In this document: piece after piece, positions 1 through 8,322 of the stretch
Position numbering within the stretch: position 1 is the stretch's first letter
How the letters are laid out: the number at the start of each line of letters is the position of its first letter
Source of the DNA: JAHFTW01 sp038046785
Lineage (GTDB): Archaea; Thermoplasmatota; E2; JACPAO01; JAHFTW01
Length of the DNA stretch: 64,000 bases
Assembly: GCA_038046785.1 (NCBI GenBank)
Contig: JBBSVM010000002.1
Coordinates: 150,779 to 214,778, forward strand
Reading direction: 5' to 3'
Notes under the pieces: generated by a model
What the model saw: the letters and a program-made list of their open reading frames with translations, nothing else
Told to the model about the DNA's origin: nothing
The model's database searches: none
Translations under genes and position numbers: made by a program

Positions 1-7
1 CCCGGTC

Positions 8-30
8 CAGGCCAACGCCTGTCCACAAGC
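8..30 (+). repeat. Copy 1 of a dispersed intergenic palindromic motif (AGGC-CAAC-GCCT core)
   Basis: The core is aggccaacgcct followed by gtccacaa. It lies about 35 bp before the GTG of the first lipoprotein gene. Closely matching copies occur at 16870-16891 and, inverted, at 41552-41576. All three lie upstream of a gene start and in the same orientation relative to that gene. Seen directly; function unknown, possibly an operator or 5'-UTR hairpin. Confidence 0.6.
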
Positions 31-59
31 CTCAAGTCCGCGGGCCAGCCACGGCGGTC

Positions 60-1364
60 GTGCACTCGACACCGTTCGCCCTCGTGGCCGTCCTCCTCCT
101 TGCCGGCTGCGCCTCCACCTCACTCGATGAGGTCCTTGGACCGGGCGGCAATCCGCTCTCCCCGGCGGCTTTCGTGCGCATCGAATCGCTGGTCGCCTCC
201 GACGACGGCGGAGCCGAGCCGAGTCTTGGTGTCACACCCGATGGCGTCCTCTTCACCACCCTTTTCGCCAACGTCTACCGCAGCCGCGACCTCGGTGCCA
301 CCTGGGAGAATCTCGGCGACCCGGCCCCGCTCTACCCCAACAACGATCCCGACCTCGCCGTCGACATTGATGGCACCGTTTGGGAGTCCCGTCTCTACGG
401 CCTCGTCTGCAATGAGGCGTCGGTGAGCCGCGACCAAGGGGATTCCTGGACCACCTACCCGATTGCCTGCGTCGGTCCCGTCCACGACCGCCAATACGTC
501 ATCCCGACCACGGGCGGCGAGGCGTACCTCTACAGCCACCAACTCCCGACCTTCCAGCAGTTGGCGCTCAAGACGACCGACTACGGCGCCACCTGGATTC
601 CCACCGGCCCCGCCGAGGGCACCACACCGCACCACCTGCTCGTCAACGGCGGCTCCGGCTGGGGCGGCGGCGGATTCTGGAACCAGAACACCGGCTCCGT
701 CTGGTTCACCTTCACCTACGCGGCCGGCCTTGTGAGCGGAACCACGCAGGCGGGCTACTCCGTCACCCACGACGGCGGAGCAACCTGGGAGCTGGCGGGC
801 GCTGCGGCCCTCGACGGCGCCCAGCTCGGTCTCGGTCTGGTCACCGGCGCGGCCGACGATGCCGGCAACGTCTACCTCACCTGGGGCGAAGCGGAAGGGG
901 ATGCGGTCTCCATCTGGATGGCCGCGAGCCGCGACGACGGCGCCACGTGGCAACCCAAAGTGCGCGTGGATGCCAGCGCCGGCAGCAAGGTGTTCCCCGT
1001 CCTGGTGGCAGGCGAAGCGGGGCGCGTCGCCATTGCTTACTACGAAGGCTCCGAGGCCGCCTTCCCCGACACCATGATGGGAACCTGGAACGTCACCCTT
1101 GCCTACACGGACGACGCACTTGCCGCGACGCCGACCTGGTCGTACGGACAGCTCAACAGCGCCCCGATCAAGGAAGGCCCCATCTGCATCAGCGGAACCA
1201 CCTGCACCGGCGACCGCGAGTTCGCCGACTACTTCGACGCCGTGCGGATGCCGGATGGCCGCGTCGCCGTGACCTACAACCTCTTGGATTCGGCGGACAG
1301 CCTGCGCAATGGCTTCGCCCTCACCGAGGCCTCGCTCCTCGGCGCGCGCCCGGCCGCAATCTAA
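60..1364 (+). CDS. Secreted lipoprotein with BNR/sialidase-like beta-propeller repeats
   Basis: The 434-residue protein starts at GTG with a lipoprotein signal: a hydrophobic stretch ending LLLAGC at about residue 17. The mature part has several BNR-type Asp-box sequences, for example SRDLGATWENL, SRDQGDSWTTY, THDGGATWEL and SRDDGATWQP, as in six- or seven-bladed sialidase-fold propellers. It is probably membrane-anchored and extracellular. Catalytic sialidase residues are not evident, so enzyme activity should not be assumed. It is paralogous to the gene at 2731-4149 on the far side of ftsZ, suggesting local duplication. The closing region with CISGTTCTGDREFADYFD is shared in style with its paralogue. 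Family recognition is good; function is unknown. Confidence 0.82.
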   Translation: MHSTPFALVAVLLLAGCASTSLDEVLGPGGNPLSPAAFVRIESLVASDDGGAEPSLGVTPDGVLFTTLFANVYRSRDLGATWENLGDPAPLYPNNDPDLAVDIDGTVWESRLYGLVCNEASVSRDQGDSWTTYPIACVGPVHDRQYVIPTTGGEAYLYSHQLPTFQQLALKTTDYGATWIPTGPAEGTTPHHLLVNGGSGWGGGGFWNQNTGSVWFTFTYAAGLVSGTTQAGYSVTHDGGATWELAGAAALDGAQLGLGLVTGAADDAGNVYLTWGEAEGDAVSIWMAASRDDGATWQPKVRVDASAGSKVFPVLVAGEAGRVAIAYYEGSEAAFPDTMMGTWNVTLAYTDDALAATPTWSYGQLNSAPIKEGPICISGTTCTGDREFADYFDAVRMPDGRVAVTYNLLDSADSLRNGFALTEASLLGARPAAI

Positions 1365-1452
1365 CCCGAACAACCCCCATTTCATTTGGAAACCCTTATC
1401 CCGTTCCTTCTGGGTTGCCAGGAGTGGGATGGGGAGCGCAAGCTCCCTGGGG

Positions 1453-2595
1453 ATGCACACAATGAAGGACATCATTCGCGAAGCCGTGGCACGAGCCGAA
1501 CTTGAGACCCGCACCGTTCAGACCGGCTACGGCGGCGTCCTCTCCGCCCCGCAGGGCAAGGGTGCCCAGACCGAGCTGGAGTCGGTCCTGCAATCGCTCA
1601 CCACCCGCATCAAAGTGGTCGGCTGCGGCGGCGCCGGCTCCAACACCATCCAGCGCTGCATGGAGGACGACCTCGGCGAGGGCGTCGAACTCGTTGCCCT
1701 CAACACCGACGCGCAGCATCTCCTCGCGGTCCGTGCCCCGCACAAGGTCCTCATCGGCCGCCACCTGACCCGCGGCCTCGGCGCCGGCGCGCTTCCCCAG
1801 ATTGGCGAAGAGGCTGCCCTCGAGACCGAGGCGGACCTGCGCGCCCACGTTGCCGGCCAGGACATCGTCTTCGTCACCTGCGGCCTCGGCGGCGGCACCG
1901 GCACCGGCTCCGCCCCCGTCGTCGCCAAGCTCGCCCGCGAAGCAGGCGCGCTCACCATCGCGGTCTGCAGCCTGCCCTTCCGCTACGAGGGCGCCGTGCG
2001 CATGGAGAACGCCGAAGCGGGTCTCGCCCGCATGCGCGACGTCTGCGACACCGTCATCGTCATCCCGAACGACAAGCTGCTCGAGATTGCCCCCCGCCTG
2101 CCGCTCGCCCAGGCCTTCAAGGTCGCCGACGGCGTCCTGATGCGCTGCATCAAGGGCATCACCGAAATCATCACCAAGCCCGGCCTCGTCAACCGCGACT
2201 TCGCGGATCTGAAGACCATCATGAAGCGCGGCGGAGTCGCCATGATCGGCATCGGCGAATCGGACGGCAAAGAGCGCGCCCGCGACGCCGTCCTCGAGGC
2301 GCTCAACTCGCCCCTCCTCGACGTCGACATTTCGGACGCCACCGGCGCCCTCGTCATGGTGGTGGGCGGCCGCGACATGACGATGCAGGAAGCGATGCAG
2401 GCGGTCCAAGAAGTGCACGAGCGCGTCAACCGCGACGCCCGCGTCCTGTTTGGCGCCCGCATCGACGAAGCGATGGACCGCGCCATCCGCGTCATGCTCG
2501 TCATCACCGGCGTCAAGTCGCGCCAAATCCTCGGCCCCACGCCGCAGAAAGTGGAGAAACAGCGCAAAGAAATGGGCCTGGACTTCGTGCTTTAG
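1453..2595 (+). CDS. ftsZ: Cell-division GTPase FtsZ (archaeal FtsZ2-like)
   Basis: Tubulin-superfamily GTPase that polymerises at mid-cell. The N-terminal G-box GCGGAGSNT is at about residues 57-65, the tubulin signature GGGTGTGSAP near 146-154, and the T7 catalytic loop NRDFADLK near 247-254, so GTPase residues are intact. The start is uncertain: ATG at 1453, 1462 or 1429 are all in frame. The residue run MKDIIREAV beginning at 1462 resembles the N-terminus of archaeal FtsZ2 proteins, so the true start is 1453 or 1462; the product is about 377-380 residues, normal for the family. A small GNRA-type hairpin (gggagc-gcaa-gctccc, 1432-1447) lies just upstream. Two BNR lipoproteins flank it. No other division genes are adjacent. 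Confidence 0.92.
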   Translation: MHTMKDIIREAVARAELETRTVQTGYGGVLSAPQGKGAQTELESVLQSLTTRIKVVGCGGAGSNTIQRCMEDDLGEGVELVALNTDAQHLLAVRAPHKVLIGRHLTRGLGAGALPQIGEEAALETEADLRAHVAGQDIVFVTCGLGGGTGTGSAPVVAKLAREAGALTIAVCSLPFRYEGAVRMENAEAGLARMRDVCDTVIVIPNDKLLEIAPRLPLAQAFKVADGVLMRCIKGITEIITKPGLVNRDFADLKTIMKRGGVAMIGIGESDGKERARDAVLEALNSPLLDVDISDATGALVMVVGGRDMTMQEAMQAVQEVHERVNRDARVLFGARIDEAMDRAIRVMLVITGVKSRQILGPTPQKVEKQRKEMGLDFVL

Positions 2596-2614
2596 AACAG
2601 CCCCACTCCGACGC

Positions 2615-2685
2615 GGTCGCAGATTGCGCAGATTTCTCAGATTGACGCCGTTGGTGAATCTGCGCAATCTGTGAAATCTGCGACC
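2615..2685. repeat. Long inverted repeat built from CAGATT 9-mers (copy A)
   Basis: The left arm (2615-2643) and right arm (2657-2685) are near-perfect inverted repeats about 29 bp long. Each arm is made of three tandem variants of an NNNCAGATT unit. A second hairpin of the same design is at 15634-15707. It lies just after the ftsZ stop, so the transcript may end or be processed here. Similar CAGATT-type hairpins occur widely in genomes of uncultured lineages (general recollection, not checked). Confidence 0.75.
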
Positions 2686-2730
2686 GAAGGTCGTCACAAC
2701 GCTGAAGCAGGGTGGACCGTGCCGAACTCC

Positions 2731-4149
2731 ATGCGCAACCTCCTGGCGGTCCTTCTCGTCGCCGCCGCCCTCGCCGGATGCATGTCGAGCACGCCTCCCG
2801 CTACCGATGGCCCCGCCACGGGCAACGACTCCGCCGCCCTTCCGACTTTCTTCGTGAACTCGGTTGGCGAGCAGGGACCGGAGCCGACTCTCGGTGTCAC
2901 CTCGGACGGCGCCATCTTCTTCCAGGCGCTTGAGAAGACCATGAAGTCCATCGACGGCGGCCGCACCTGGAGCAACGTCAACCCCGCCTACGCCCTGCCC
3001 ACCACGCTGGATCCCTTCCTCTGGGTGGATCCGACGACCGATCGCGTCTTCTCCGACCAGCTCTACGTCGCCTGCAGCTACCTCCTCTACACGGACGATG
3101 GCGGCGCCACTTGGGTCCCCAACCCGCTCGCCTGCGGCTCCCCCGTCAACGACCACCAGAAGATTGCCACCGGCTCCTACGTCGCGGGCGGCCCGCTCGA
3201 CCTCGCAACACCGGTCAAACCCTACCCCAACCTGGTCTACTACGCCATCAACGGCATCGCGGACTCCCGCGTCGGCATCAGCCTCGACGGCGGCCAGACC
3301 TTCCCCATCGTCTCCGAATCGTTCCCCGCCGTGCAGCTGCCCGGTGGCGACTCGCCCGACTGCGGTGGCGGCCTGCACGGCAACATCGTCGCCGGCCCCG
3401 ACGGCACCGTCTACGTCCCGAGCCGCAGCAGCTGCGCCGGCCCGGACGAGGGAACACTTGGCGGCCCGGTCGTGGCGCGCAGTCTCGACAACGGCCTCAC
3501 CTGGACCAACACGGTCGTCGCGGCGGACATCGGCACCCCCGATCACGACAAGAACCCGGACCTCGCCGTGGACACGGAGAACACCGTCTACATCACCTTC
3601 CCCGGCGGCGACAACCGGCTCTACCTCGCCCACTCGGTGGACCACGGTGCCACCTGGAGCCAGGCGGTCCTGGTCAGCGACGGCCTCGGCACGGTCACCA
3701 TGCCGGCCCTCGCTGCAGGCTCGCCCGGCCGCGTCGCCATGGCCTACTACGGCGTTGCGGACCCCAACGAGCGCGCCGTCCCCGACTTCGTGAACGAGAC
3801 CGCACGCTGGAGCCTCTTCGTCACCTACAGCCTCGACGCGCTCAGCGACACGCCGACCTTCACCACCATCCAAGTCACCGGCGACGACCCCATCCAGGTC
3901 GGCGGCATCAGCACCAACTCGGGCGACGCCCCCGCCGGAAGCCGCAACCTGCTCGACTTCATCGACCTGCAAATCGATGCCGAAGGGCGCGTCTTCGTCG
4001 CCTTCGCCGATGGCTGCACCTCGGACGTCTGCCGCGGCCCTGACGCGAAGCCCGAGGACTCCCGCGACGCCCTTGGCATCGTCGCCATTGGCCAGTCGGG
4101 ACCAAGCCTGTTCGCGGACAAGGGCGAACTCGCGCCGCTCCTCGCCTGA
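2731..4149 (+). CDS. Secreted lipoprotein with BNR/sialidase-like repeats (paralogue of 60-1364)
   Basis: From ATG 2731 the 472-residue product begins MRNLLAVLLVAAALAGC, a clean lipobox signal peptide. An in-frame GTG at 2719 is an alternative; a start at 2671 would lie inside the upstream inverted repeat and is rejected. Asp-box-like blades include SIDGGRTWSNV, TDDGGATWVP, SLDNGLTWTN and SVDHGATWSQ, indicating a beta-propeller outside the membrane. The region DPFLWVDPTTDRVFSDQLY resembles BNR proteins of the exo-alpha-sialidase superfamily, but no catalytic set is recognised. It is clearly similar in layout to the lipoprotein upstream of ftsZ, so the pair looks like a duplication. Confidence 0.82.
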   Translation: MRNLLAVLLVAAALAGCMSSTPPATDGPATGNDSAALPTFFVNSVGEQGPEPTLGVTSDGAIFFQALEKTMKSIDGGRTWSNVNPAYALPTTLDPFLWVDPTTDRVFSDQLYVACSYLLYTDDGGATWVPNPLACGSPVNDHQKIATGSYVAGGPLDLATPVKPYPNLVYYAINGIADSRVGISLDGGQTFPIVSESFPAVQLPGGDSPDCGGGLHGNIVAGPDGTVYVPSRSSCAGPDEGTLGGPVVARSLDNGLTWTNTVVAADIGTPDHDKNPDLAVDTENTVYITFPGGDNRLYLAHSVDHGATWSQAVLVSDGLGTVTMPALAAGSPGRVAMAYYGVADPNERAVPDFVNETARWSLFVTYSLDALSDTPTFTTIQVTGDDPIQVGGISTNSGDAPAGSRNLLDFIDLQIDAEGRVFVAFADGCTSDVCRGPDAKPEDSRDALGIVAIGQSGPSLFADKGELAPLLA

Positions 4150-4221
4150 GTGGATGCGCAGAAGCGCGCGTTCGGCGCGTCAGCCCTTTCGACCCTGGGA
4201 ACAAGTCGTCCACGAAAGACG

Positions 4222-4228
4222 CTATAAC
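4222..4228 (+). promoter_or_regulatory. Archaeal TATA box for 4251-4880
   Basis: The sequence ctataac is centred about 26 bp before ATG 4251. This spacing places transcription initiation at or next to the start codon (leaderless mRNA) and decides the start over an in-frame GTG at 4239. Confidence 0.6.
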
Positions 4229-4250
4229 CGACCCATCGGTGGGTCGCGCG

Positions 4251-4880
4251 ATGCCCAGCCGTCGCGACCATGACGTTCCCGCCGCCACCATCTCGGCCAC
4301 CATTGGCGTCTTCCTGATTCTGGTGAGCTTGCCGTTCGCGGTGCTGGCCTACCAGGACCTGGAATCGAACGCCAGCGAATTCCTCGTCTCCTGGAGCGAA
4401 CGCAACGCGGTGACGGACCCGACCAGCCCGGGCCAACCGGCCGCTTCGGTGCGCATCGCCGATGGCCTTCCCGCCGTTGTCCGGATCACCTCGACCGCGT
4501 GCGCGGACTCCCCCGGTCCCGGCCAGAACTCGGCCCAGCTCACGGTCAACCTCAAGCGCACGGTGAACGGCGTCACCACCGACCTCGGCAGCAAGCAGTA
4601 CACGTGCGCCACCGCCTCGGGTGACCTCGTGAGCAACCGCACGCTCGCTCCCGACGTTGGCGCCATCACCGGCCAAGACATCGCCGACGCCGCGAGCAAC
4701 CTCGCCGACCGCGTCGCCGCAGGTCTCGTCACCGCCGAATACACCGCCACCGTGGTCGCCACCCGCTCGGCCGCCCAGGTGCCCGGCATCCCGCTGCCCA
4801 ACCTCCAGTCCACGCTCACCGCCACCGTCCAGCTCAGCGTGACAACCTGGGCCCCCACCCTCGCGGAGGCGGCCGAATGA
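4251..4880 (+). CDS. Single-TM secreted/membrane protein of unknown function
   Basis: The 209-residue protein begins MPSRRDHDVPAATISATIG and has one strong hydrophobic segment (about residues 14-35) followed by an extracellular-type, Thr/Ala-rich domain with two cysteines that could pair. The N-terminal pattern is like a type IV pilin-like or signal-anchor protein, but no class III cleavage motif is obvious. Its stop overlaps the start of the downstream APC permease (ATGA, 4877-4880), so the two are probably translated together. I do not recognise the family. Confidence 0.6.
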   Translation: MPSRRDHDVPAATISATIGVFLILVSLPFAVLAYQDLESNASEFLVSWSERNAVTDPTSPGQPAASVRIADGLPAVVRITSTACADSPGPGQNSAQLTVNLKRTVNGVTTDLGSKQYTCATASGDLVSNRTLAPDVGAITGQDIADAASNLADRVAAGLVTAEYTATVVATRSAAQVPGIPLPNLQSTLTATVQLSVTTWAPTLAEAAE

Positions 4881-6517
4881 CCGTCCTGCGCCGCGGCTTC
4901 GCCCGCTTGGGCTACAAGAAGAACATCGACCGCCTCCTCGAGGAGTCGCGCAGCAAGTCCGGCCTTGCCAAGACGCTTGGCAGCAAGGACCTCATCGTTC
5001 TCGGTGTCGCTGGCATCATCGGCGCCGGCATCTTCGTCCTCATCGGCCAAGGCATTGAGAAGGCGGGCGTTGGCGTCATCCCTGCCTTCGTCGTCGCCGC
5101 CGCCATCTGCGCCGTCGCCGGCTTCGCCTACGCCGAACTCGCCGCCGCCATTCCGGCTTCAGGTTCCGCCTACGCGTACATCTACACTGCCATCGGCGAG
5201 CTGCCGGGCTGGATGGTCGCCTGGGCGCTCATCCTCGAATACGCCGTCGGCGCCGTCGCGGTCGCCATCGGCTGGCGCAACAACCTGCTGGCACTCATCA
5301 ACCAGTTCAAGGACACCGACCCCGTTACCGACATCTTCGCCAACGCGGACTCGCCGGCGCTCTACTGGTTCACGCACAGCCCGCTCGAATCGGTGACGCT
5401 CACCGACGGAACGGTCCTCAATGGCATCCTGAATCTGCCCAGCATCCTCATCGTCATCCTCTGCACGCTCTTGCTGGTGCGCGGCACGAAGGAGTCGGCG
5501 AAGTTCACCTTCGTCCTCGTCATCATCAAGGTCGCCATCCTGCTGCTCGCCATCGTGGGCGGCTTCCTCGCCTTCGACGCAGCCAACTTCGATGATCCCT
5601 TCCCGCACCCCATCCCGTCGGCTCCTGACCTGCCCGACACGCGCGAATTCTTCCCCGCCATCCAAGGCGTCTTCGCGGCGGCGGCCATCATGTTCTTCGC
5701 TTACATTGGCTTCGACTCCGTCTCGACGACGGCGGAGGAGACCCGCAACCCGAAGAAGGACCTGCCGCGCGGCATCCTGGGCAGCCTGTTCATCACGACC
5801 GCCCTCTACGTCCTCGCCGCCGCGGCGCTCACCAGCGCTGCGAACTGGCAAACATTCGTCGGCGACTCCGTGGCCGCCACCAACGCCAAGGGCGAACCGT
5901 TTGGCTTCGTCTTCGAGCAGAACGGCTTCCTCGAAATCGGCGGCTTCGGATACGGCGCTCTCCTGGTGCGCATCGGCGCCCTCATCGGCACCACCTCCGT
6001 GCTCCTCGTGCTCATTCTCGGCGGTGTTCGCGTCTTCTTCAACATGAGCCGCGACGGCCTGCTGCCCTCCTGGATGAGCAAGGTCTCGGCGCGCGGAGCT
6101 CCCGCCAAAACCACCCTGCTGTACGGCGGCTTCACCGTGCTGTTCGCCGGTCTGCTCACGCTTGGCTCGGCGGTGGACCTGGTGAACATCGGAACCCTGT
6201 TCGCGTTCTTCATGGTCATCCTCGCTGTCTGGGTGTTCCGCATCCGCCGCCCCGACGTGGAGCGGCCGTTCCGCATGCCGCTCTGGCCGGTCTTCAAGGA
6301 CTCCAAGGGACGCCCCTACCTGCCTGTGCTGAGCATGCTTGGCATGCTCGGCGTCGCCGCGCTCATCTTCAGCCTGAACGCCTTCACGCTGCTTGCGTCC
6401 GTCGTCTGGGCCGGCCTGGGCTTCATCGTCTACGCTCTCTACGGCGTGCGCAACAGCAACGAGGCGCGCGAACGCTTCGCCCTGAAGCCCGCCGCGGATG
6501 TGGACGGCGACGAGTAG
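4877..6517 (+). CDS. APC-superfamily amino acid permease (CAT-like)
   Basis: A 546-residue polytopic protein predicted to import amino acids in symport or exchange across the cytoplasmic membrane. The APC signature GVAGIIGAGIFVLIGQG is in the first helix (about residues 44-60), followed by many hydrophobic segments and the conserved stretch FFAYIGFDSVSTTAEETRNPKKDLPRGI, which is characteristic of cationic amino acid transporter-type APC members. The stretch GGVRVFFNMSRDGLLP is also typical. The ATG overlaps the upstream membrane protein by 4 bp. Two more distant APC permeases occur at 31322-34352. The exact substrate cannot be read from sequence. Confidence 0.88.
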   Translation: MTVLRRGFARLGYKKNIDRLLEESRSKSGLAKTLGSKDLIVLGVAGIIGAGIFVLIGQGIEKAGVGVIPAFVVAAAICAVAGFAYAELAAAIPASGSAYAYIYTAIGELPGWMVAWALILEYAVGAVAVAIGWRNNLLALINQFKDTDPVTDIFANADSPALYWFTHSPLESVTLTDGTVLNGILNLPSILIVILCTLLLVRGTKESAKFTFVLVIIKVAILLLAIVGGFLAFDAANFDDPFPHPIPSAPDLPDTREFFPAIQGVFAAAAIMFFAYIGFDSVSTTAEETRNPKKDLPRGILGSLFITTALYVLAAAALTSAANWQTFVGDSVAATNAKGEPFGFVFEQNGFLEIGGFGYGALLVRIGALIGTTSVLLVLILGGVRVFFNMSRDGLLPSWMSKVSARGAPAKTTLLYGGFTVLFAGLLTLGSAVDLVNIGTLFAFFMVILAVWVFRIRRPDVERPFRMPLWPVFKDSKGRPYLPVLSMLGMLGVAALIFSLNAFTLLASVVWAGLGFIVYALYGVRNSNEARERFALKPAADVDGDE

Positions 6518-6536
6518 GCGACCGTCCCAAGGGAAC

Positions 6537-6544
6537 GGTTAAAC
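6537..6544 (+). promoter_or_regulatory. TATA box for secE
   Basis: The A/T-rich ggttaaac centred about 28 bp before ATG 6570, in a GC-rich setting, is consistent with a leaderless or near-leaderless secE transcript. Confidence 0.5.
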
Positions 6545-6569
6545 GGACCCCCTAAGTCGCGCTGGCATC

Positions 6570-6914
6570 ATGACGGACCCGAACCAGCCCATCCCGCCCG
6601 CCGGCACCGCCGACGACGAGGAAGAGTTGGACATCGAGGAGGAGCCCAAGCAGGCCCCCCGCGCCAAGGTCGCTCCCGCCAGTGCCAAGCTGGTGGACCG
6701 CGCCTGGGCCGCCCAGAAGAACCTCGAGTCGCGCATGGCCGGCCTCACCCGCGGCCGCTTCGCGCGTGTCCTCAAGATGGCGCGCAAGCCGGAGCCGGAA
6801 GAGTTCCGCCAATCCTCCATCATCGTCCTGGTCGGCATCGGCGTCATCGGCGCCTTTGGCTTCTTCACCTACCTCTTCATGCAGTGGCTCCTGAGCGCCC
6901 TCGGCGCCGCCTAA
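6570..6914 (+). CDS. secE: Protein translocase subunit SecE / Sec61-gamma
   Basis: The 114-residue product has a long acidic, Ala/Pro-rich N-terminal extension (residues 1-40) and then a classic Sec61-gamma core: an amphipathic helix (RGRFARVLKMARKPEPEEF) followed by one C-terminal TM helix (SSIIVLVGIGVIGAFGFFTYLFM). It stabilises SecY in the membrane-embedded translocon. Its position directly before the spt5/nusG gene is conserved in archaea and supports the call. Archaeal SecE proteins are usually about 55-70 residues, so the tail is unusually long; similar low-complexity tails recur in this window. Confidence 0.9.
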   Translation: MTDPNQPIPPAGTADDEEELDIEEEPKQAPRAKVAPASAKLVDRAWAAQKNLESRMAGLTRGRFARVLKMARKPEPEEFRQSSIIVLVGIGVIGAFGFFTYLFMQWLLSALGAA

Positions 6915-7020
6915 CGGAAGCCGGTCCAGCCAAACGGTGAAATAGCGGCGGTCAGTCGCGCGCTTGCTCTTTTGGGGTTTTGAACCTCCAGCGGAGCGCC
7001 AATCGAGCGCGGTGAACCCC

Positions 7021-7713
7021 ATGGACGACAACCTCGGCATCCTCCCAACCAAGGACGAACTGGCCACGAAGGCCAAGGCAAAGACCGAGCCTGCCGCTCC
7101 CGCCGTCGTCGCCGCGCCCAAGCCCGCCAAGAAGCGCGCCAAGGACCGCAAGACCGATCTCGACGCCGAGCCGGAAGTGCGCACCGGCGCCATGCTGCTC
7201 GCGCTCAAGACCCAGGTCGGCCAGGAGCGCCGCGTCGCTGAGGCCTTCGGCGGCAAAGCGAAGCGGTTCAAGCTCCCCGTCCTCGGCCTGCTCTGGGCCA
7301 CCGAGCTGCGTGGCCTCGTCTTCATCGAGACCACCGACCCGCTCGCCGTCGAGAAGGGCATCCGCGGCGTCAGCTACGCACGCGGCCTCATGAACCACAG
7401 CCTCGAAGTGCGCGACGAAGATGGCAAGGTCGTGCGCAAGAACGGCGTCACCGTCACGAAGAAGGAGTTCGTCGAGATTCCCTTCAGCGACATCAGCCGC
7501 TTCCTCACCCCTGCCTCCGCCGTCGCCAAGATTTCCGAGGGCGACATCGTCGAACTGGTCTCCGGACCGTTCCGCGGTGAGAAGGCCAAGGTCACCCGCG
7601 TCGACGACACCCGCGAAGAGATCACGGTCGAGCTCGTCGAATCGATGGTGCCCATCCCCATCACGACGAAGGGCGAGCAGGTGCGCGTTCTGCAGAAGAG
7701 CGGCGGCGCGTAG
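7021..7713 (+). CDS. spt5: Transcription elongation factor Spt5 (NusG)
   Basis: The 230-residue protein has a Lys/Ala/Pro-rich N-terminal tail (about 45 residues), an NGN domain (TQVGQERRVAEAF through LRGLVFIET and IRGVSYARGL) and a C-terminal KOW domain (KISEGDIVELVSGPFRGEKAKVTRVD). Spt5 clamps RNA polymerase with Spt4 to promote processive elongation. ATG 7021 is chosen because translation from further upstream would precede the domain with unrelated sequence. It follows secE by about 100 bp. Archaeal Spt5 is usually about 150 residues, so the extra length is the tail. The ribosomal L11-L1-L10 genes often found next are absent here. Confidence 0.9.
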   Translation: MDDNLGILPTKDELATKAKAKTEPAAPAVVAAPKPAKKRAKDRKTDLDAEPEVRTGAMLLALKTQVGQERRVAEAFGGKAKRFKLPVLGLLWATELRGLVFIETTDPLAVEKGIRGVSYARGLMNHSLEVRDEDGKVVRKNGVTVTKKEFVEIPFSDISRFLTPASAVAKISEGDIVELVSGPFRGEKAKVTRVDDTREEITVELVESMVPIPITTKGEQVRVLQKSGGA

Positions 7714-7727
7714 AACCTCCTCGTCAA

Positions 7728-8056
7728 ACCGAACGCCAGGCTCCAGCGTGAGCTCCGCTGCGAAAAAACTCGAGGGACTCCAACCCGGAAAAGAGAAACC
7801 GGCGGGGCGGGCACCCGGTTGCCCGGGTGCTGGGTGGAGTCAGGTGGGTGGTGGTTGTCGCGTACCGACGCCAATCAAGGCGTCGGCTTGCCCCGCCGGC
7901 GCACCGTCATGCTGGCAGGTCGGCATAACAACCGTCGGGGCGGTTCCATCTTGACGAGCGGCAACAGATGGACAATTTCGCGCAATGTGAACGGGTTCAC
8001 CTCATCAGGTGAGAGCCGCGCAAAAGGCTTTGATGGGCGCTCTCCCCTTGTGGGCA
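7728..8056. ncRNA. Candidate structured non-coding RNA between spt5 and the 8058 gene (unassigned)
   Basis: This 344-bp intergenic interval has no convincing gene. Its central part forms a closed three-way-junction-like design. A perfect 10-bp stem (7799-7808 with 7890-7899) encloses two perfect 8-bp hairpins (7811-7818/7823-7830 and 7865-7872/7879-7886). More hairpins follow: ccatc/gatgg (7947-7971), gtgaac/gttcac (about 7987-8000), cacct/aggtg (about 7999-8012) and gagagc/gctctc (about 8012-8044). I looked for SRP RNA and RNase P RNA hallmarks (GGAAG-type apical loop; the GAGGAAAGUCC P4 strand) and did not find them. It could also be an extended 3' or 5' UTR. Direct observation of structure; RNA status is inference. 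Confidence 0.35.
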
Positions 8057-8057
8057 G

Positions 8058-8318
8058 GTGTCCGCGCGTCGCATCTGCGCCTTTGCTCTTCTCATACTCA
8101 TCCTTGCCCCGGCGGTTGCGGCCGACCCCTCCAACTCCAGTTCGCCCTCCCAGCCTGACGAGGCCGCTGTGCCCTGCCCCTTGATTGAGGTGCGTCAGCC
8201 GCTTCCCGGCCATGTCGAGCCGCAGGTCTTCGTGGACCCCTTTGGCTGCTGGCAGCGCCGCGTCCTCAAGGTCACCAACTATGCCGTCCGGACCGTCAAC
8301 GAACTCATCAACGGGTGA
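8058..8318 (+). CDS. Small secreted protein of unknown function
   Basis: Eighty-six residues from GTG, starting with a clear signal peptide (RRICAFALLILILAPAVAADP) and a short mature domain with two cysteines (CPLIEV and GCWQR) that could form a disulfide. Five bp separate its stop from the next membrane-protein gene, so it probably belongs to the same operon ending in a winged-helix regulator. No family is recognised. Confidence 0.55.
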   Translation: MSARRICAFALLILILAPAVAADPSNSSSPSQPDEAAVPCPLIEVRQPLPGHVEPQVFVDPFGCWQRRVLKVTNYAVRTVNELING

Positions 8319-8322
8319 AGCG

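Noticed and set aside
1396..3972. Long open frame on the minus strand opposite ftsZ and a BNR lipoprotein
   Set aside because: GC-rich genes leave long antisense frames; its translation is Val/Gly/Asp/Arg-rich without domains, and both plus-strand genes have clear families.
7714..8057. SRP RNA or RNase P RNA
   Set aside because: No GGAAG-type helix 8 loop, no GAGGAAAGUCC P4 strand and no matching conserved 3' segment on either strand; kept as an unassigned candidate RNA.
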